NCBI GenBank assembly: GCA_021780075.1
Contig: JAJXZL010000045.1
Coordinates: 62,001 to 126,000, forward strand
Direction: 5' to 3'
DNA length: 64,000 nucleotides
Source of the DNA: Acidobacteriota bacterium
GTDB taxonomy: Bacteria; Acidobacteriota; Terriglobia; Terriglobales; Acidobacteriaceae
In this document: in pieces, positions 8,222-16,931 of the stretch
Position numbering within the stretch: position 1 is the first letter of the stretch
Layout: every line of letters starts with the position of its first letter
Notes under the pieces: model-generated
Database searches by the model: none
Seen by the model: the letters and a program-made list of their open reading frames with translations, nothing else
Told to the model about the DNA's origin: nothing
Made by a program: the position numbers and the translations under genes

Positions 8222-9682
8222 TCACACGTTATAGGTCGAAGATGACACGCGCCCTCCGCGGCCTGTCCAGTTGGTGTGGAAGAACTCGCCGCGCGGCTTG
8301 TCTGTGCGCTCATATGTGTGTGCGCCGAAGTAGTCGCGCTGCGCCTGCAGCAGATTTGCCGGCAGGCGTCCGGTGCGGTAGCCATCAAAGAACGCCAGCG
8401 CACTTGAGAATGCCGGCGTGGGCACGCCCAACTGTACTGCATGAATCAGTGCTTCACGCCACGACGCCTGATACTGATTGAGGGCATCGGAGAAGAAGCT
8501 GTCAAGCAGCAGATTTTCGAGCGCCGGGTTCTTGTCGAAGGCTTCTTTGATCCTGCCAAGGAAGCGGCTGCGAATAATGCATCCGCCGCGCCACATGAGC
8601 GCGATACCGCCCATGTTCAGGTTCCAGCCGTTCTCCTTTGCAGCAGCTTGCAGCAGCATATAGCCCTGCGCATAGGAAATGATCTTGGAACTGTAGAGTG
8701 CGCGCCGCACATTCTCGATAAATGCAGTACGGTCCGCGTCCAGCGTTTTGGCCGCAGGTCCAAGCAGAATTCTTGATGCTTCTACGCGCTCGTCCTTCAG
8801 CGCGGAGAGGCAGCGTGCAAACACTGACTCGCCGATGAGCGTAACCGGCTGACCCAGATCGAGGGCACTGATAACGGTCCACTTTCCTGTACCCTTCTGC
8901 CCAGCGGTATCCAGAATTTTATCCACCAGCGGTGAGCCATCCTCGTCCTTTGCGGCAAAGATGTGGCTGGAGATTTCAATTAGATAGCTGTCCAGTTCGC
9001 CCTTGTTCCAGTCAGTAAAAACCTCATGCAACTCGTCAGCGGTGAGCCCCAGACCGCGCTGCAGCAAGTCATACGCTTCGCAGATCAACTGCATGTCACC
9101 GTACTCGATGCCGTTGTGCACCATTTTTACGTAGTGTCCCGCTCCGCCTTCGCCCACCCAGTCGCAGCAGGGCGTTCCATCTTCCACCTTAGCGGCTATC
9201 GACTGGAATATCGGCTTGACGTGCGGCCACGCAGCGGGGTTGCCGCCAGGCATAATCGACGGGCCCAAGCGGGCGCCCTCTTCGCCGCCTGAAACGCCAG
9301 TACCGATGAAGAGGATGCCCTTCGCGGCCAGTTCATTGGTTCTCCGGTTCGAGTCGGCGAACAGCGAGTTGCCGCCGTCAATAATGATGTCGCCAGCCTC
9401 AAGGTGCGGCAGTACATGTTCGATCATCTGGTCAACGGTTGATCCGGCTTTAACCATCAACATTACGCGCCGAGGCCGCTTGAGGAGTGCGACCAGTTCC
9501 TCCGCCGAGTGCGCACCGACAACCTGTGTGTCCTTTGCTTCATTGGCCAGAAAGTCGTCCACTTTGGATACGGTGCGGTTGAATACGGCCACTTTGAACC
9601 CATGGTCGTTCATATTGAGGACGAGATTCTGTCCCATCACGGCGAGGCCAATAAGGCCGATGTCACACGATGCTGCTTGCAT
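8222..9682 (-). CDS. gnd: 6-phosphogluconate dehydrogenase (decarboxylating)
   Basis: This 486-residue protein oxidises and decarboxylates 6-phosphogluconate to ribulose 5-phosphate with reduction of NADP(+). It shows the N-terminal cofactor motif GLAVMGQNLVLN, the substrate-binding VSGGEEGARLGPSIMPGG block, and the catalytic stretch GAGHYVKMVHNGIEYGD with the key Lys and Asn. Length is normal for the homodimeric long form. ATG 9682 has GGGAGA five bases upstream. It follows the Tat-exported GH28 gene by 67 bases on the same strand and may be expressed with the pectin genes. It would process gluconate-type acids, or simply supply pentose phosphate and NADPH. Confidence 0.93.
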   Translation of the reverse strand: MQAASCDIGLIGLAVMGQNLVLNMNDHGFKVAVFNRTVSKVDDFLANEAKDTQVVGAHSAEELVALLKRPRRVMLMVKAGSTVDQMIEHVLPHLEAGDIIIDGGNSLFADSNRRTNELAAKGILFIGTGVSGGEEGARLGPSIMPGGNPAAWPHVKPIFQSIAAKVEDGTPCCDWVGEGGAGHYVKMVHNGIEYGDMQLICEAYDLLQRGLGLTADELHEVFTDWNKGELDSYLIEISSHIFAAKDEDGSPLVDKILDTAGQKGTGKWTVISALDLGQPVTLIGESVFARCLSALKDERVEASRILLGPAAKTLDADRTAFIENVRRALYSSKIISYAQGYMLLQAAAKENGWNLNMGGIALMWRGGCIIRSRFLGRIKEAFDKNPALENLLLDSFFSDALNQYQASWREALIHAVQLGVPTPAFSSALAFFDGYRTGRLPANLLQAQRDYFGAHTYERTDKPRGEFFHTNWTGRGGRVSSSTYNV

Positions 9683-9749
9683 GGTTTCTCCCAAAATCGT
9701 TCAGCCTTGAGCAAAGCGGATTGATCGAGGCTCGTTGTGTAACGCGCGG

Positions 9750-11402
9750 CTACAGCGTCTTGTTGTCTACAGTCTGCAGGACAACATCGGCTGCAGCTCG
9801 GCTCCAGCCGATACGCAGATCTTTCACACTGTGGAGCGAGAAAACACCATTCGCCCCGTGTGGCGCAGTGATGGCAAAGAAGTCTGCTCGGTCCACATCA
9901 TTGAGGTAGAAGGCAGGTCGCGCATCGGCAGCGCGGGTGGCAATCTCCACATGGCTCATCTCCACATGGCGCACGTGCCGCATGTAGAACCCTGACGTCG
10001 GGGTCGTGCCGAACATCGCCGGATCAGGATACTTGTCTTCCAACTCGGGCAGCTGAAGGCTCACCGCACCAGCAGGTGCGCCGCCAGCTGCCTCGATGTA
10101 GATGTTCGAAAGCTTCACATCCTCAATACAGTAGCCGGGAATACCGCTCAGGATTGAGCTGTACTTAATCGGCGCGTTGTAGCACTCGAGGTTACTGATG
10201 ATGACGCGCCGGAGCGTACCGACTTTTGTGCTTTCTCTTGGTCCGCGCAGGCGTGCGCCGAGCCGCATGAAGACAGGGCTGGACACCAGATCGCGCATAG
10301 TGGTGTTTGTGATGGTGAAATCTTCCAGCAATGCACCGTCCACCGTTTCCAGTGCATAACCCTGGCAGCCTTCAAATATGCAGTTTGAGATGGTGACGTT
10401 AATGAAGCCGCCGTTGGACTCTGTGCCGCACTTGATGCGGCCGGTGCGCCACACGGCCGCATCCGGCGCGAATTTCTTAAACGTTCCATCGAGCACACTG
10501 CCCAGTTCGTAGGTGCCCGTCACATAGCAGTTGGTGATGGTCAGGTTTCGCGTGGGCCGCGCATACCCGAGTGCAAAACTGGACTTCGGGCAGATGCCGT
10601 CATCCCACGGCGAGTTGACCGTGCAGTTGGAGACACGCACATTCTGGCAGCAGTCGATGTCCATACCGTCGCGGTCGGTGTCAATCTTGAGATTGTCGAT
10701 CGTCAGGTTGTCCACACCCGTGAGCAGGAGACCAAAGTGGCCGCCCTTCAAAATCGAGAAATCGCGCAGTAGCACATTGTGGCAATTCTTCAGCGCAATG
10801 GCCTTGTTGCCTACTCCTGCCTGTTCGGCAACATAAATCGGGTAATTGCCGCGCGCAGGGCGGTTGGCCCCGAAACTCAGCCCTTTGCCGTAAATGAGGC
10901 CGGGCCCGGTGATGCTGAAGTCATGAATACCCTCGCCCCAGATGAGCGAGTTGTGCCAGTGGTTATGGCCGTAGTCCTGGTATGCGTCCCACGCCGTGAT
11001 TGGCTCGGCCGCGTCATACGCGCCGCCGTTGTATCCGGTCTGGTCGCCCGGCTTCGGCGAGTCGGCCGCCATGATGGTGCTTCCCTGCTGCAGATGCAGA
11101 TGTACCTGGCTCCTGAGGTGAATTGAAAAGCAAAGGTAGGTTCCCGCGGTAAAGAGAACCACCCCACCGCCTGCAGCTGCCGCGGCATCAATGGCGCGGT
11201 TGACGGCATCGGTGTCCAGCGTCTTGCCGTCCCCGGATGCGCCGTATTTGCGCACGTCGTAGATTCCCAGGGCTGCAGCCGCGGATAGAGCGGCATCCTG
11301 CCGGGCCGAGGCCGAAAGCGATACTGCGGGCATGGCTGCTGCCGCCACGCCAATGCCTCCAGTGCGGAGAAAGCTGCGCCGCATCGAGTTGAATGCTTTC
11401 AT
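9750..11402 (-). CDS. GH28-family protein with Tat signal (pectin side-chain or exo-acting hydrolase)
   Basis: This 550-residue right-handed beta-helix protein belongs to the GH28/pectate-lyase superfamily. It starts with a twin-arginine signal, SMRRSFLRTGG, followed by a hydrophobic AAAAMPAVSL segment, so it is probably exported folded. IYDVRKYGASGDG marks the start of the helix. The catalytic region reads TDRDGMDIDCCQNV and SPWDDGICPKSS, a diverged version of the usual NTD and GDD motifs found in large GH28 proteins such as exo-polygalacturonases or rhamnogalacturonan-active enzymes. ATG 11402 has AGAAGG eight bases upstream. It lies between a TonB-dependent receptor and gnd on the same strand, which supports a role on imported pectin oligosaccharides. 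Substrate not determined. Confidence 0.85.
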   Translation of the reverse strand: MKAFNSMRRSFLRTGGIGVAAAAMPAVSLSASARQDAALSAAAALGIYDVRKYGASGDGKTLDTDAVNRAIDAAAAAGGGVVLFTAGTYLCFSIHLRSQVHLHLQQGSTIMAADSPKPGDQTGYNGGAYDAAEPITAWDAYQDYGHNHWHNSLIWGEGIHDFSITGPGLIYGKGLSFGANRPARGNYPIYVAEQAGVGNKAIALKNCHNVLLRDFSILKGGHFGLLLTGVDNLTIDNLKIDTDRDGMDIDCCQNVRVSNCTVNSPWDDGICPKSSFALGYARPTRNLTITNCYVTGTYELGSVLDGTFKKFAPDAAVWRTGRIKCGTESNGGFINVTISNCIFEGCQGYALETVDGALLEDFTITNTTMRDLVSSPVFMRLGARLRGPRESTKVGTLRRVIISNLECYNAPIKYSSILSGIPGYCIEDVKLSNIYIEAAGGAPAGAVSLQLPELEDKYPDPAMFGTTPTSGFYMRHVRHVEMSHVEIATRAADARPAFYLNDVDRADFFAITAPHGANGVFSLHSVKDLRIGWSRAAADVVLQTVDNKTL

Positions 11403-11615
11403 TGGATCATCCTTCTCAAGTTCAAGGGCATGGGGCTGGGGACTGCGCCAGACGCCGGGCTGCTGGCCGCCATCCCACTGAGGGAAACGTAGTGCGTTTG
11501 GGTGCTCTTTGCCCGCTGGCTTTGGCGAGCATTTGAATTCTACAGCGTAGGATTGCGACATGCGTTGCGGGGCAATAGTCTGCCTCGCACCGCATGTCGT
11601 TCAGGGCAGGAGTTG

Positions 11616-14600
11616 CTAGAACACGATCCTTCCGCCGATCTGCACCTGCCGCGGCAGGCTTCCTGAAGTCGTCGAAGTGATGTAGCCGAAGTTGCTGGCT
11701 GTCGCACTCGACACGTTCGGCGCGTTGAAGATCGCGTGGTTCAGCAGGTTGAAGGTTTCAAAGCGCAGTTGGAGATGTGCCCTCTCAGTGAAATTGAAGT
11801 TCTTCAGCAGAGAGGCATCCAGGTTGTTGTAGCCGTCTTGACGCACCCAGGAGAGGGTCTGCGGCAGCGTGCGGTAGTGATAGACATACTGCCCATTGAT
11901 GAAGTCGCTGCCGTCGCAGGCGCCCGTCGTCGGGCAGCTGGTGGAATTCCCTGTGACGAACAGACTCTTGCTGAGCGCAGGTGTGCCCGAACCCACCGCC
12001 GCGGTGTTACGCGTGCTGTTGCTGATCTGGCGCAGTGTCGTTCCAGGCTGTAGCGGAATATCAGCCGTAAAGTCGATCGGCGCGCCTGTCTGGAATTGGT
12101 AGATTCCATTCACCACGAAACCGCCGACGATTGCATCCCACAACTTGCTGTTGCCAAAGCTGAACATCTTGCCGCGCCCGAAAGGCAGTGCATACGTGCT
12201 GCCAACGGTGAAGTGGTGCGTGTGGTCAAAGGGCGAGATGCGCCGCGTAAGCTGCGTATCCACGTCGTTGAGGTAAGTATCAGCCTCGATCATCTTCGAG
12301 AAGCTGTAGTTGGCCGTTAGCGTCAGACCATGCGTGGTGCGCTGCTCCACGTGAATGATCGCGCTGTTGAAGTTGGATTGGCCGATGGTCTGGTTCTGTA
12401 CGCTAACAGCGGCGTTGGCGTGTTGCGGATAAAGCCCCAGCAGACTGCCGAAGCCGACAGTTTTGGACTTGTTCTCCCCCGTAGTGTTGGTTGCACCTAG
12501 GGTCTGGTAGAACGGGTTCGTCACCGCTTCGCCATAGGCCTTGGCCATATTCTGATTGCGGTAGGGCGTGAGCGAAAGGTAACCGAGCTCGGTTGCGTTC
12601 AGGTTCTGTGACTGCACGGGAAGGTGCAGGCTGTGATTGCCCACATAGAGCATTTCAAGCATCGTGCTGCTGGTAAGCGACCGTTGGAAGCCGATGTCCC
12701 AACGCTCGGAGTATGGATCGTGCTGGACCGGGGCAAGGAAGCTGATCGCCTGTCCAAGGAAGGTGCTGGCGCCGGCCGACGATCCAACCGGCTGCTCAAA
12801 GCCGCTCGGGAACGGGTTGCTGATCGTATTGGAAGCGGTCAAATAGTTGTTGGTTGTCGCCACATAGGACGTAGACGCGCTGAAGCCTTCCTGGTTGGAG
12901 AGCGCGCTGGACGAGTACTTGCCCGTGGAAGCCAGTGAGGCCAGCGTCTCTGGCTGCACAAAAATGCCAAAGCCGCCGCGGATGACCGTCTTGGTGTCAG
13001 GGCTATAGGAGAAGCCAAATCGCGGACTGAAAAAGCCGCTGTTGGTCGCGTACACCGCCCCGTTGCCTCCGGCGGGATAGGTGAGACCGCCAAGCGTGTT
13101 GATGCTTGCGATGGTGTAGGTGGTGCCGTTCTGCGTCACGGATGTCGGCGAGAAGCTGGGCGCCTGAGCGTAGTTGACCGTCGCGGTCGGATTGAAGCCA
13201 TTGACCGTGCGTCCCAGCTTTTCGCGGAACGGCGTGTCAATGTCGAAGCGCAGACCCATGTTGAGGGTTAGCTTGTTGCTCACATGCCAATCGTCCTGCA
13301 CAAACGTGCCGACGTAGTACTGGTGGTAGTCCGCACGCGCATTCAGGTCGTATTGCCCGTCCGAAGGAAGGCCGAGCAGGAAAGATGCGAGGTCGCCGCC
13401 AAAGGTCTGGGCGGCTGCGCCGGTCCCGGCGGTAACAAAGTTGGAGTTGAAGGTGAAGTTGCCCGACGAGTCGCCGAAGTTCTGGATGCTCATCCGGTAC
13501 TGCCGGCCGTCAAAGCCTACCTTGAGGGAGTGGCGTCCAATCACTTTCACCATATCTGTAAAGACCTGGTAGCTGGTGGTCGGGTCCATGGCAGAGCCGG
13601 TATCGCCAAGGCACTGGTAGCTGGTGTGGCTTCCGCAGCTTCCGCCGGTGCCAAAGTTGATGAACGGCAGTTGCAGCAGCTCGCTGGAACTGTTCATGTA
13701 GCTCGGCAGGCCGATTGAAGTCGGGCTGTAGGCCGATGCCGGAGTGCCGTGCACCTCGTTGAAATAGGTCCAGTTGAAACGCGTATCGAAGATCGTCGTC
13801 GAGTTCAGCGTATAGACGTTGTCGAGCGTCGCTCCGAAGTTTTCGCGCGTAAGAATCGTGCCCGTCGCACCGTTGCCAAAGTAGTTGTTCTTCGTCTGGG
13901 CGCGATAATTGTGACGCATGTCAAAGAATATGTGATCCACGGAACTCAAGTTGTAGTCCATGCGCCCAAATTCGTTGTCATAGGTGTCAATGCTGGGCGC
14001 GTTGCTGATGTAGTTGTCCTGCCCGTCCGCCGAGACGCCATCTGTGGTGTTCGGCGCGGGAAACAGCTTCAGAACCGCCTGCGCGACTGAGTTCAGTGTG
14101 CCCGCGGTCGTCAGCTGGTTGTTCACGATAGGCTGGCGCACGATGGAAGAGCCAGACAGGGTCGCGTTGAAGGGATTGTAGATCTGGTTCGGATCCAGGT
14201 AGGGCGTGGTGTTTTTACCGGAAGGATTGCACATCGCGGCCCCTGCCGTTGTGTAACCCGAAATGCCTGCCGGGCAGCCGGCGAGCAGCGTCTGGTAAAA
14301 GTCGCCGGCCACTTCGCCGCCGGTGCCGGGACTGTTGCTCACGCTCGTGTTTGTCGGCACAGTAGTCGTCACCGTGTTGGGCGTCGAATCCTTCAGGCCC
14401 TCCCAGGCAAAGAAGAAGAACAGCTTGTTCTTGCCGTTGATGACTTTGGGAATCAGCACCGGCCCGCCCACTGTGAGGCCATACTGGTTGAAGTGGAAGA
14501 CCGGCGTCGGCTTGTTGCTGCGGTTATTGAAATAGGTGTTTGCGTCAATACTCGAAATCTGCCCGAACTCATACAGGGTGCCGTGCAGGTTGTTCGTACC

Positions 14601-15413
14601 GCTCTTGGTTACCTGGTTGATGACGCCACCGATGGTGTGTCCAAAACTTGCATCCGTATCAAACGGCCGGACGGAAACTTCGGCAACCGAGTCCTGCGTT
14701 GGGGCATAGGCGAGCGCACCCAGCAGGGTCAGGTCGGGCGAGCCGTCGAGCAGCACTTCGCTCACCTGGTTCGGCGTGCCACCAATCGACCAGGAGTTGC
14801 CTGCATTGTTGTCAAATGGATGAATCTGCTGCGGAGCCGCCGTGGTCACTACGCCTGCCGCGAGTTCGGTGAGCGTGGTAGGCGTGCGCCCGTTCAGCGG
14901 AAGGTCAGCTACCGACTCGGTAGTAATCACCTGGCCAATTGAAGCATTCGCCGTGTCGAGCTGGGGGGCGGCAGCCGAAACCACAACCGACTGGCTTACC
15001 GTGCCGACCTGCAGCTTGAGGTTGATAATCGGATGCTCCTGCGAGTGCAGCGTGATGCCGGTGCGCTCCAACTTGTTGAATCCGTTTGCCTCCACCGTAA
15101 TGGAGTACTCGCCGGGCAGAAGAAACGGCGCCACATACTCTCCAGCGCCGGTGGTTGTCGTCCGGGTCACCGTGCCGGTTCGTGTCTCCCGCACTGTTAC
15201 CTGGGCTCCTGCCACCACTGCGCCACTGGAGTCAGTGACCGTGCCGGAGATTGTTCCGCGGAATTCCTGTGCCTGCGCTCGGGGCGCAGACAAAATCAAG
15301 CCGCAGACAAGGATAAGGAGGAGCCCCCCCAGCCACCCCCAGTGCCTCTTGCATGTTGTTTCTGGGGCCACCGTAAGGGGGGCAGCACATCGGACCGTGC
15401 GCGATTCCGACAT
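11616..15413 (-). CDS. TonB-dependent outer-membrane receptor with carboxypeptidase-regulatory domain (pectin locus)
   Basis: This protein of about 1265 residues is an outer-membrane transporter of the Oar-like type common in Acidobacteria. After a signal/membrane segment (GGLLLILVCGLIL, ending APRAQAQ) comes a carboxypeptidase-regulatory beta-sandwich (GTISGTVTDSSGAVVAGAQVTV, to about residue 120). A TonB plug region follows (VADLPLNGRTPTTLTEL), then a long beta-barrel ending in aromatic GGRIVF. No SusD-like lipoprotein gene adjoins it. Two starts are plausible: ATG 15413 (AGGA nine bases upstream) or ATG 15461 (AAGGA nine bases upstream). It heads the receptor-GH28-gnd group, so galacturonate oligomers are a likely ligand. 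An operator-like palindrome lies about 230 bases upstream. Confidence 0.9.
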   Translation of the reverse strand: MSESRTVRCAAPLTVAPETTCKRHWGWLGGLLLILVCGLILSAPRAQAQEFRGTISGTVTDSSGAVVAGAQVTVRETRTGTVTRTTTTGAGEYVAPFLLPGEYSITVEANGFNKLERTGITLHSQEHPIINLKLQVGTVSQSVVVSAAAPQLDTANASIGQVITTESVADLPLNGRTPTTLTELAAGVVTTAAPQQIHPFDNNAGNSWSIGGTPNQVSEVLLDGSPDLTLLGALAYAPTQDSVAEVSVRPFDTDASFGHTIGGVINQVTKSGTNNLHGTLYEFGQISSIDANTYFNNRSNKPTPVFHFNQYGLTVGGPVLIPKVINGKNKLFFFFAWEGLKDSTPNTVTTTVPTNTSVSNSPGTGGEVAGDFYQTLLAGCPAGISGYTTAGAAMCNPSGKNTTPYLDPNQIYNPFNATLSGSSIVRQPIVNNQLTTAGTLNSVAQAVLKLFPAPNTTDGVSADGQDNYISNAPSIDTYDNEFGRMDYNLSSVDHIFFDMRHNYRAQTKNNYFGNGATGTILTRENFGATLDNVYTLNSTTIFDTRFNWTYFNEVHGTPASAYSPTSIGLPSYMNSSSELLQLPFINFGTGGSCGSHTSYQCLGDTGSAMDPTTSYQVFTDMVKVIGRHSLKVGFDGRQYRMSIQNFGDSSGNFTFNSNFVTAGTGAAAQTFGGDLASFLLGLPSDGQYDLNARADYHQYYVGTFVQDDWHVSNKLTLNMGLRFDIDTPFREKLGRTVNGFNPTATVNYAQAPSFSPTSVTQNGTTYTIASINTLGGLTYPAGGNGAVYATNSGFFSPRFGFSYSPDTKTVIRGGFGIFVQPETLASLASTGKYSSSALSNQEGFSASTSYVATTNNYLTASNTISNPFPSGFEQPVGSSAGASTFLGQAISFLAPVQHDPYSERWDIGFQRSLTSSTMLEMLYVGNHSLHLPVQSQNLNATELGYLSLTPYRNQNMAKAYGEAVTNPFYQTLGATNTTGENKSKTVGFGSLLGLYPQHANAAVSVQNQTIGQSNFNSAIIHVEQRTTHGLTLTANYSFSKMIEADTYLNDVDTQLTRRISPFDHTHHFTVGSTYALPFGRGKMFSFGNSKLWDAIVGGFVVNGIYQFQTGAPIDFTADIPLQPGTTLRQISNSTRNTAAVGSGTPALSKSLFVTGNSTSCPTTGACDGSDFINGQYVYHYRTLPQTLSWVRQDGYNNLDASLLKNFNFTERAHLQLRFETFNLLNHAIFNAPNVSSATASNFGYITSTTSGSLPRQVQIGGRIVF

Positions 15414-15640
15414 ATTAAGTGGTCCTACCAGTATCTGATTTGCACTAGTTCGTTTGCGCATTTCACGGCATCCTTTTGTTTGTACGTTCCTGAATTGGGA
15501 ATTTTATGTTGCGCTCAGAATTCTCTATGTACCGTGTATTCATTGTCAATATTTAGTTTTTAACAAGATCAAAATGCTTCCACTTGAATTTGGCGGACCT
15601 GACCCTGCCATCGAGCCACTTTGGCCCGGCTCATGGCTAT

Positions 15641-15651
15641 TGGTCTGACCA
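15641..15651. promoter_or_regulatory. Candidate FadR/GntR-type operator TGGTCTGACCA
   Basis: This is a perfect 5-1-5 palindrome in the leader of the pectin-locus TonB receptor. It is the best of three related sites (see 4177 and 5534). The non-coding stretch 15462-15751 also contains two other inverted repeats but no gene that I can support. Confidence 0.5.
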
Positions 15652-15689
15652 TAATGACGGGTGGAATGTCCAGGGGGTCATTCCATGCG

Positions 15690-15703
15690 GGCTCTTTTGA
15701 GCC
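15690..15703 (-). terminator. Small hairpin GGCTC-tttt-GAGCC
   Basis: A five-pair GC-rich stem with a four-base loop lies just past the end of the HDOD remnant. A second repeat, TGGAATG/CATTCCA, lies at 15662-15685. They could be remnants of a terminator of the decayed gene or part of the receptor leader; there is no U tract. Confidence 0.25.
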
Positions 15704-15751
15704 TTGTTCATATTGGGCTTATGCTGGCCATCCCGGCAGGAACAGCACTGA

Positions 15752-16289
15752 TTAAATTGTTTCGATTGCGCTGATTTTTCTTGAGATTTCAGCAGTCAGT
15801 GTCTCGATATCGGGATAGAACAGCCCACGCTCGCGGGTGGGAAGCATCTGCACAAGCTCGGCAAATGAGTCGGCCTGGCATGCGGGGAATGCGGCAAAGC
15901 CCGCCGCCGGCCATGCGGCAGCTTATGTGAATCAGCTCAGCCATATCCCATGGCGCGCATGGTTTGCGCGGGGCGTGATGCCCGGCCACAATCGGTTCAA
16001 AAACCTCGGGCAGCTTCGAGTCAGCCACTAGCTGCCTTTCAATCTCGCAGTGACCCCTGCCAAAAGCTTGCCGCTCGGCCCCCAGGATGCTTTCTGGCGG
16101 GCCTACATGTTCGTCGAGCAACCCCGTAGACTCCTTGGGCTGCACCACCGCCAGCGCCAGGCGTCCGATGTCGGACATCATGCCACAGGTGAAGGCGATG
16201 TCACCGTCGAGAAACCCGGCCGAGGCCAGTTGCTCGTCACAACCAGCTTCTCCGGTCCTGATCGAATGGACAACCTCTTGAAAGATCAC
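15752..16289 (-). pseudogene. Decayed HDOD-domain signalling protein (frameshifted, N-terminal half lost)
   Basis: Read on the minus strand, the first frame (from about 16289) gives a recognisable C-terminal half of an HDOD domain: GDIAFTCGMMSDIGRLALAV, a RQAFGRGHCEIERQLV block, the EPIVAGHHAPR motif, and AELIHISCRMA. Near 15900 the frame must shift within a GGCGGCGGGC run. The next frame continues the same domain as GFAAFPACQADSFAELVQM, then LPTRERGLFYPDIETLTAEI, to a TAA at 15752-15754. The N-terminal half of a normal HDOD protein is not recognisable upstream. I conclude this is a pseudogene of a bacterial signalling protein. A sequencing error at the G-rich run could explain the shift but not the missing first half. 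Confidence 0.7.
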
Positions 16290-16373
16290 AGGTGGCCCAC
16301 AAAGAGTCTGTCGGCAGAAAAGGCGGGTTCCTCTAGAGCCTTTCGGAATTTCTGTAGACTTTATGAGGTCGAA

Positions 16374-16408
16374 GAAAATGGCTCGTTCTTGAGGAAAGAG
16401 CCATTTTC
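16374..16408 (-). terminator. Perfect 11-bp inverted repeat downstream of the DUF2147 gene
   Basis: GAAAATGGCTC and GAGCCATTTTC pair perfectly around a 13-base loop, 39 bases past the DUF2147 stop. On the minus strand the second arm ends in CATTTTC, which gives a short U-rich end. It is a good candidate for the terminator of the type III polyketide synthase operon. Confidence 0.6.
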
Positions 16409-16446
16409 AGCTCATCGCTCCGGTTTACACCAACCCCTAAATGACT

Positions 16447-16929
16447 TTAATGTCCTGAGGCGACTGCGCAGGCCTTTACGGGAGTTGCCGGCCGCGTCCA
16501 TTTTTGCGACCGCCCGAAGAGCGGCATGCTGACGTAGCCGCGCAGATTCAGCGTTACGCCCTCAGCCGACATCATCCCTCGGTAGGTGTTGCCCGTCTTC
16601 GGGTCATAGAGTGTGCCGTCCGTAGCGTGCGTGGCATCGCGCAGAATGAAACCGCTCCCAATCTTCAACCCGCAAAGGGCGCGGCTCCGCAGGCTTGCAT
16701 CGGGGTTGTAGATGTCCGTCTTCGCTTTTGCTTCATTGCTCAGGGAAACAATCCACAGGCACACCGCGCTGCCGCATGGACCGACATGCAGAACGGAGCC
16801 AGCCGGCTCCACCCAGTCGCCCATCATATTAGTGGACTGCGCGCGCACCTGTGCCGAACCTGCCATCGCGCCAAGACAGGCCAGAAGCATCATCCATCTC
16901 ATTCTTTGAAATATCCGCGGCTTCACCAT
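16447..16929 (-). CDS. DUF2147 secreted protein
   Basis: This 160-residue exported protein has a signal peptide (MMLLACLGAMAGSAQVRAQ). The DUF2147 pattern follows: an opening GDWVEP, the Cys pair in GPCGSAVCLWI, TDIYNPDASLRSR, LCGLKIGSGF, the YDPKTGNTYRG block and a closing LRGYVSMPLFGRSQKWTR. The family is of unknown biochemical function; members are small periplasmic or surface beta-barrel-like proteins. The start at 16929 is two bases after the FAD enzyme stop, so it is the last gene of the polyketide synthase operon. I infer co-expression with phenolic-lipid synthesis and possibly an envelope role for the product, without direct support. Confidence 0.85.
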   Translation of the reverse strand: MVKPRIFQRMRWMMLLACLGAMAGSAQVRAQSTNMMGDWVEPAGSVLHVGPCGSAVCLWIVSLSNEAKAKTDIYNPDASLRSRALCGLKIGSGFILRDATHATDGTLYDPKTGNTYRGMMSAEGVTLNLRGYVSMPLFGRSQKWTRPATPVKACAVASGH

Positions 16930-16931
16930 AA

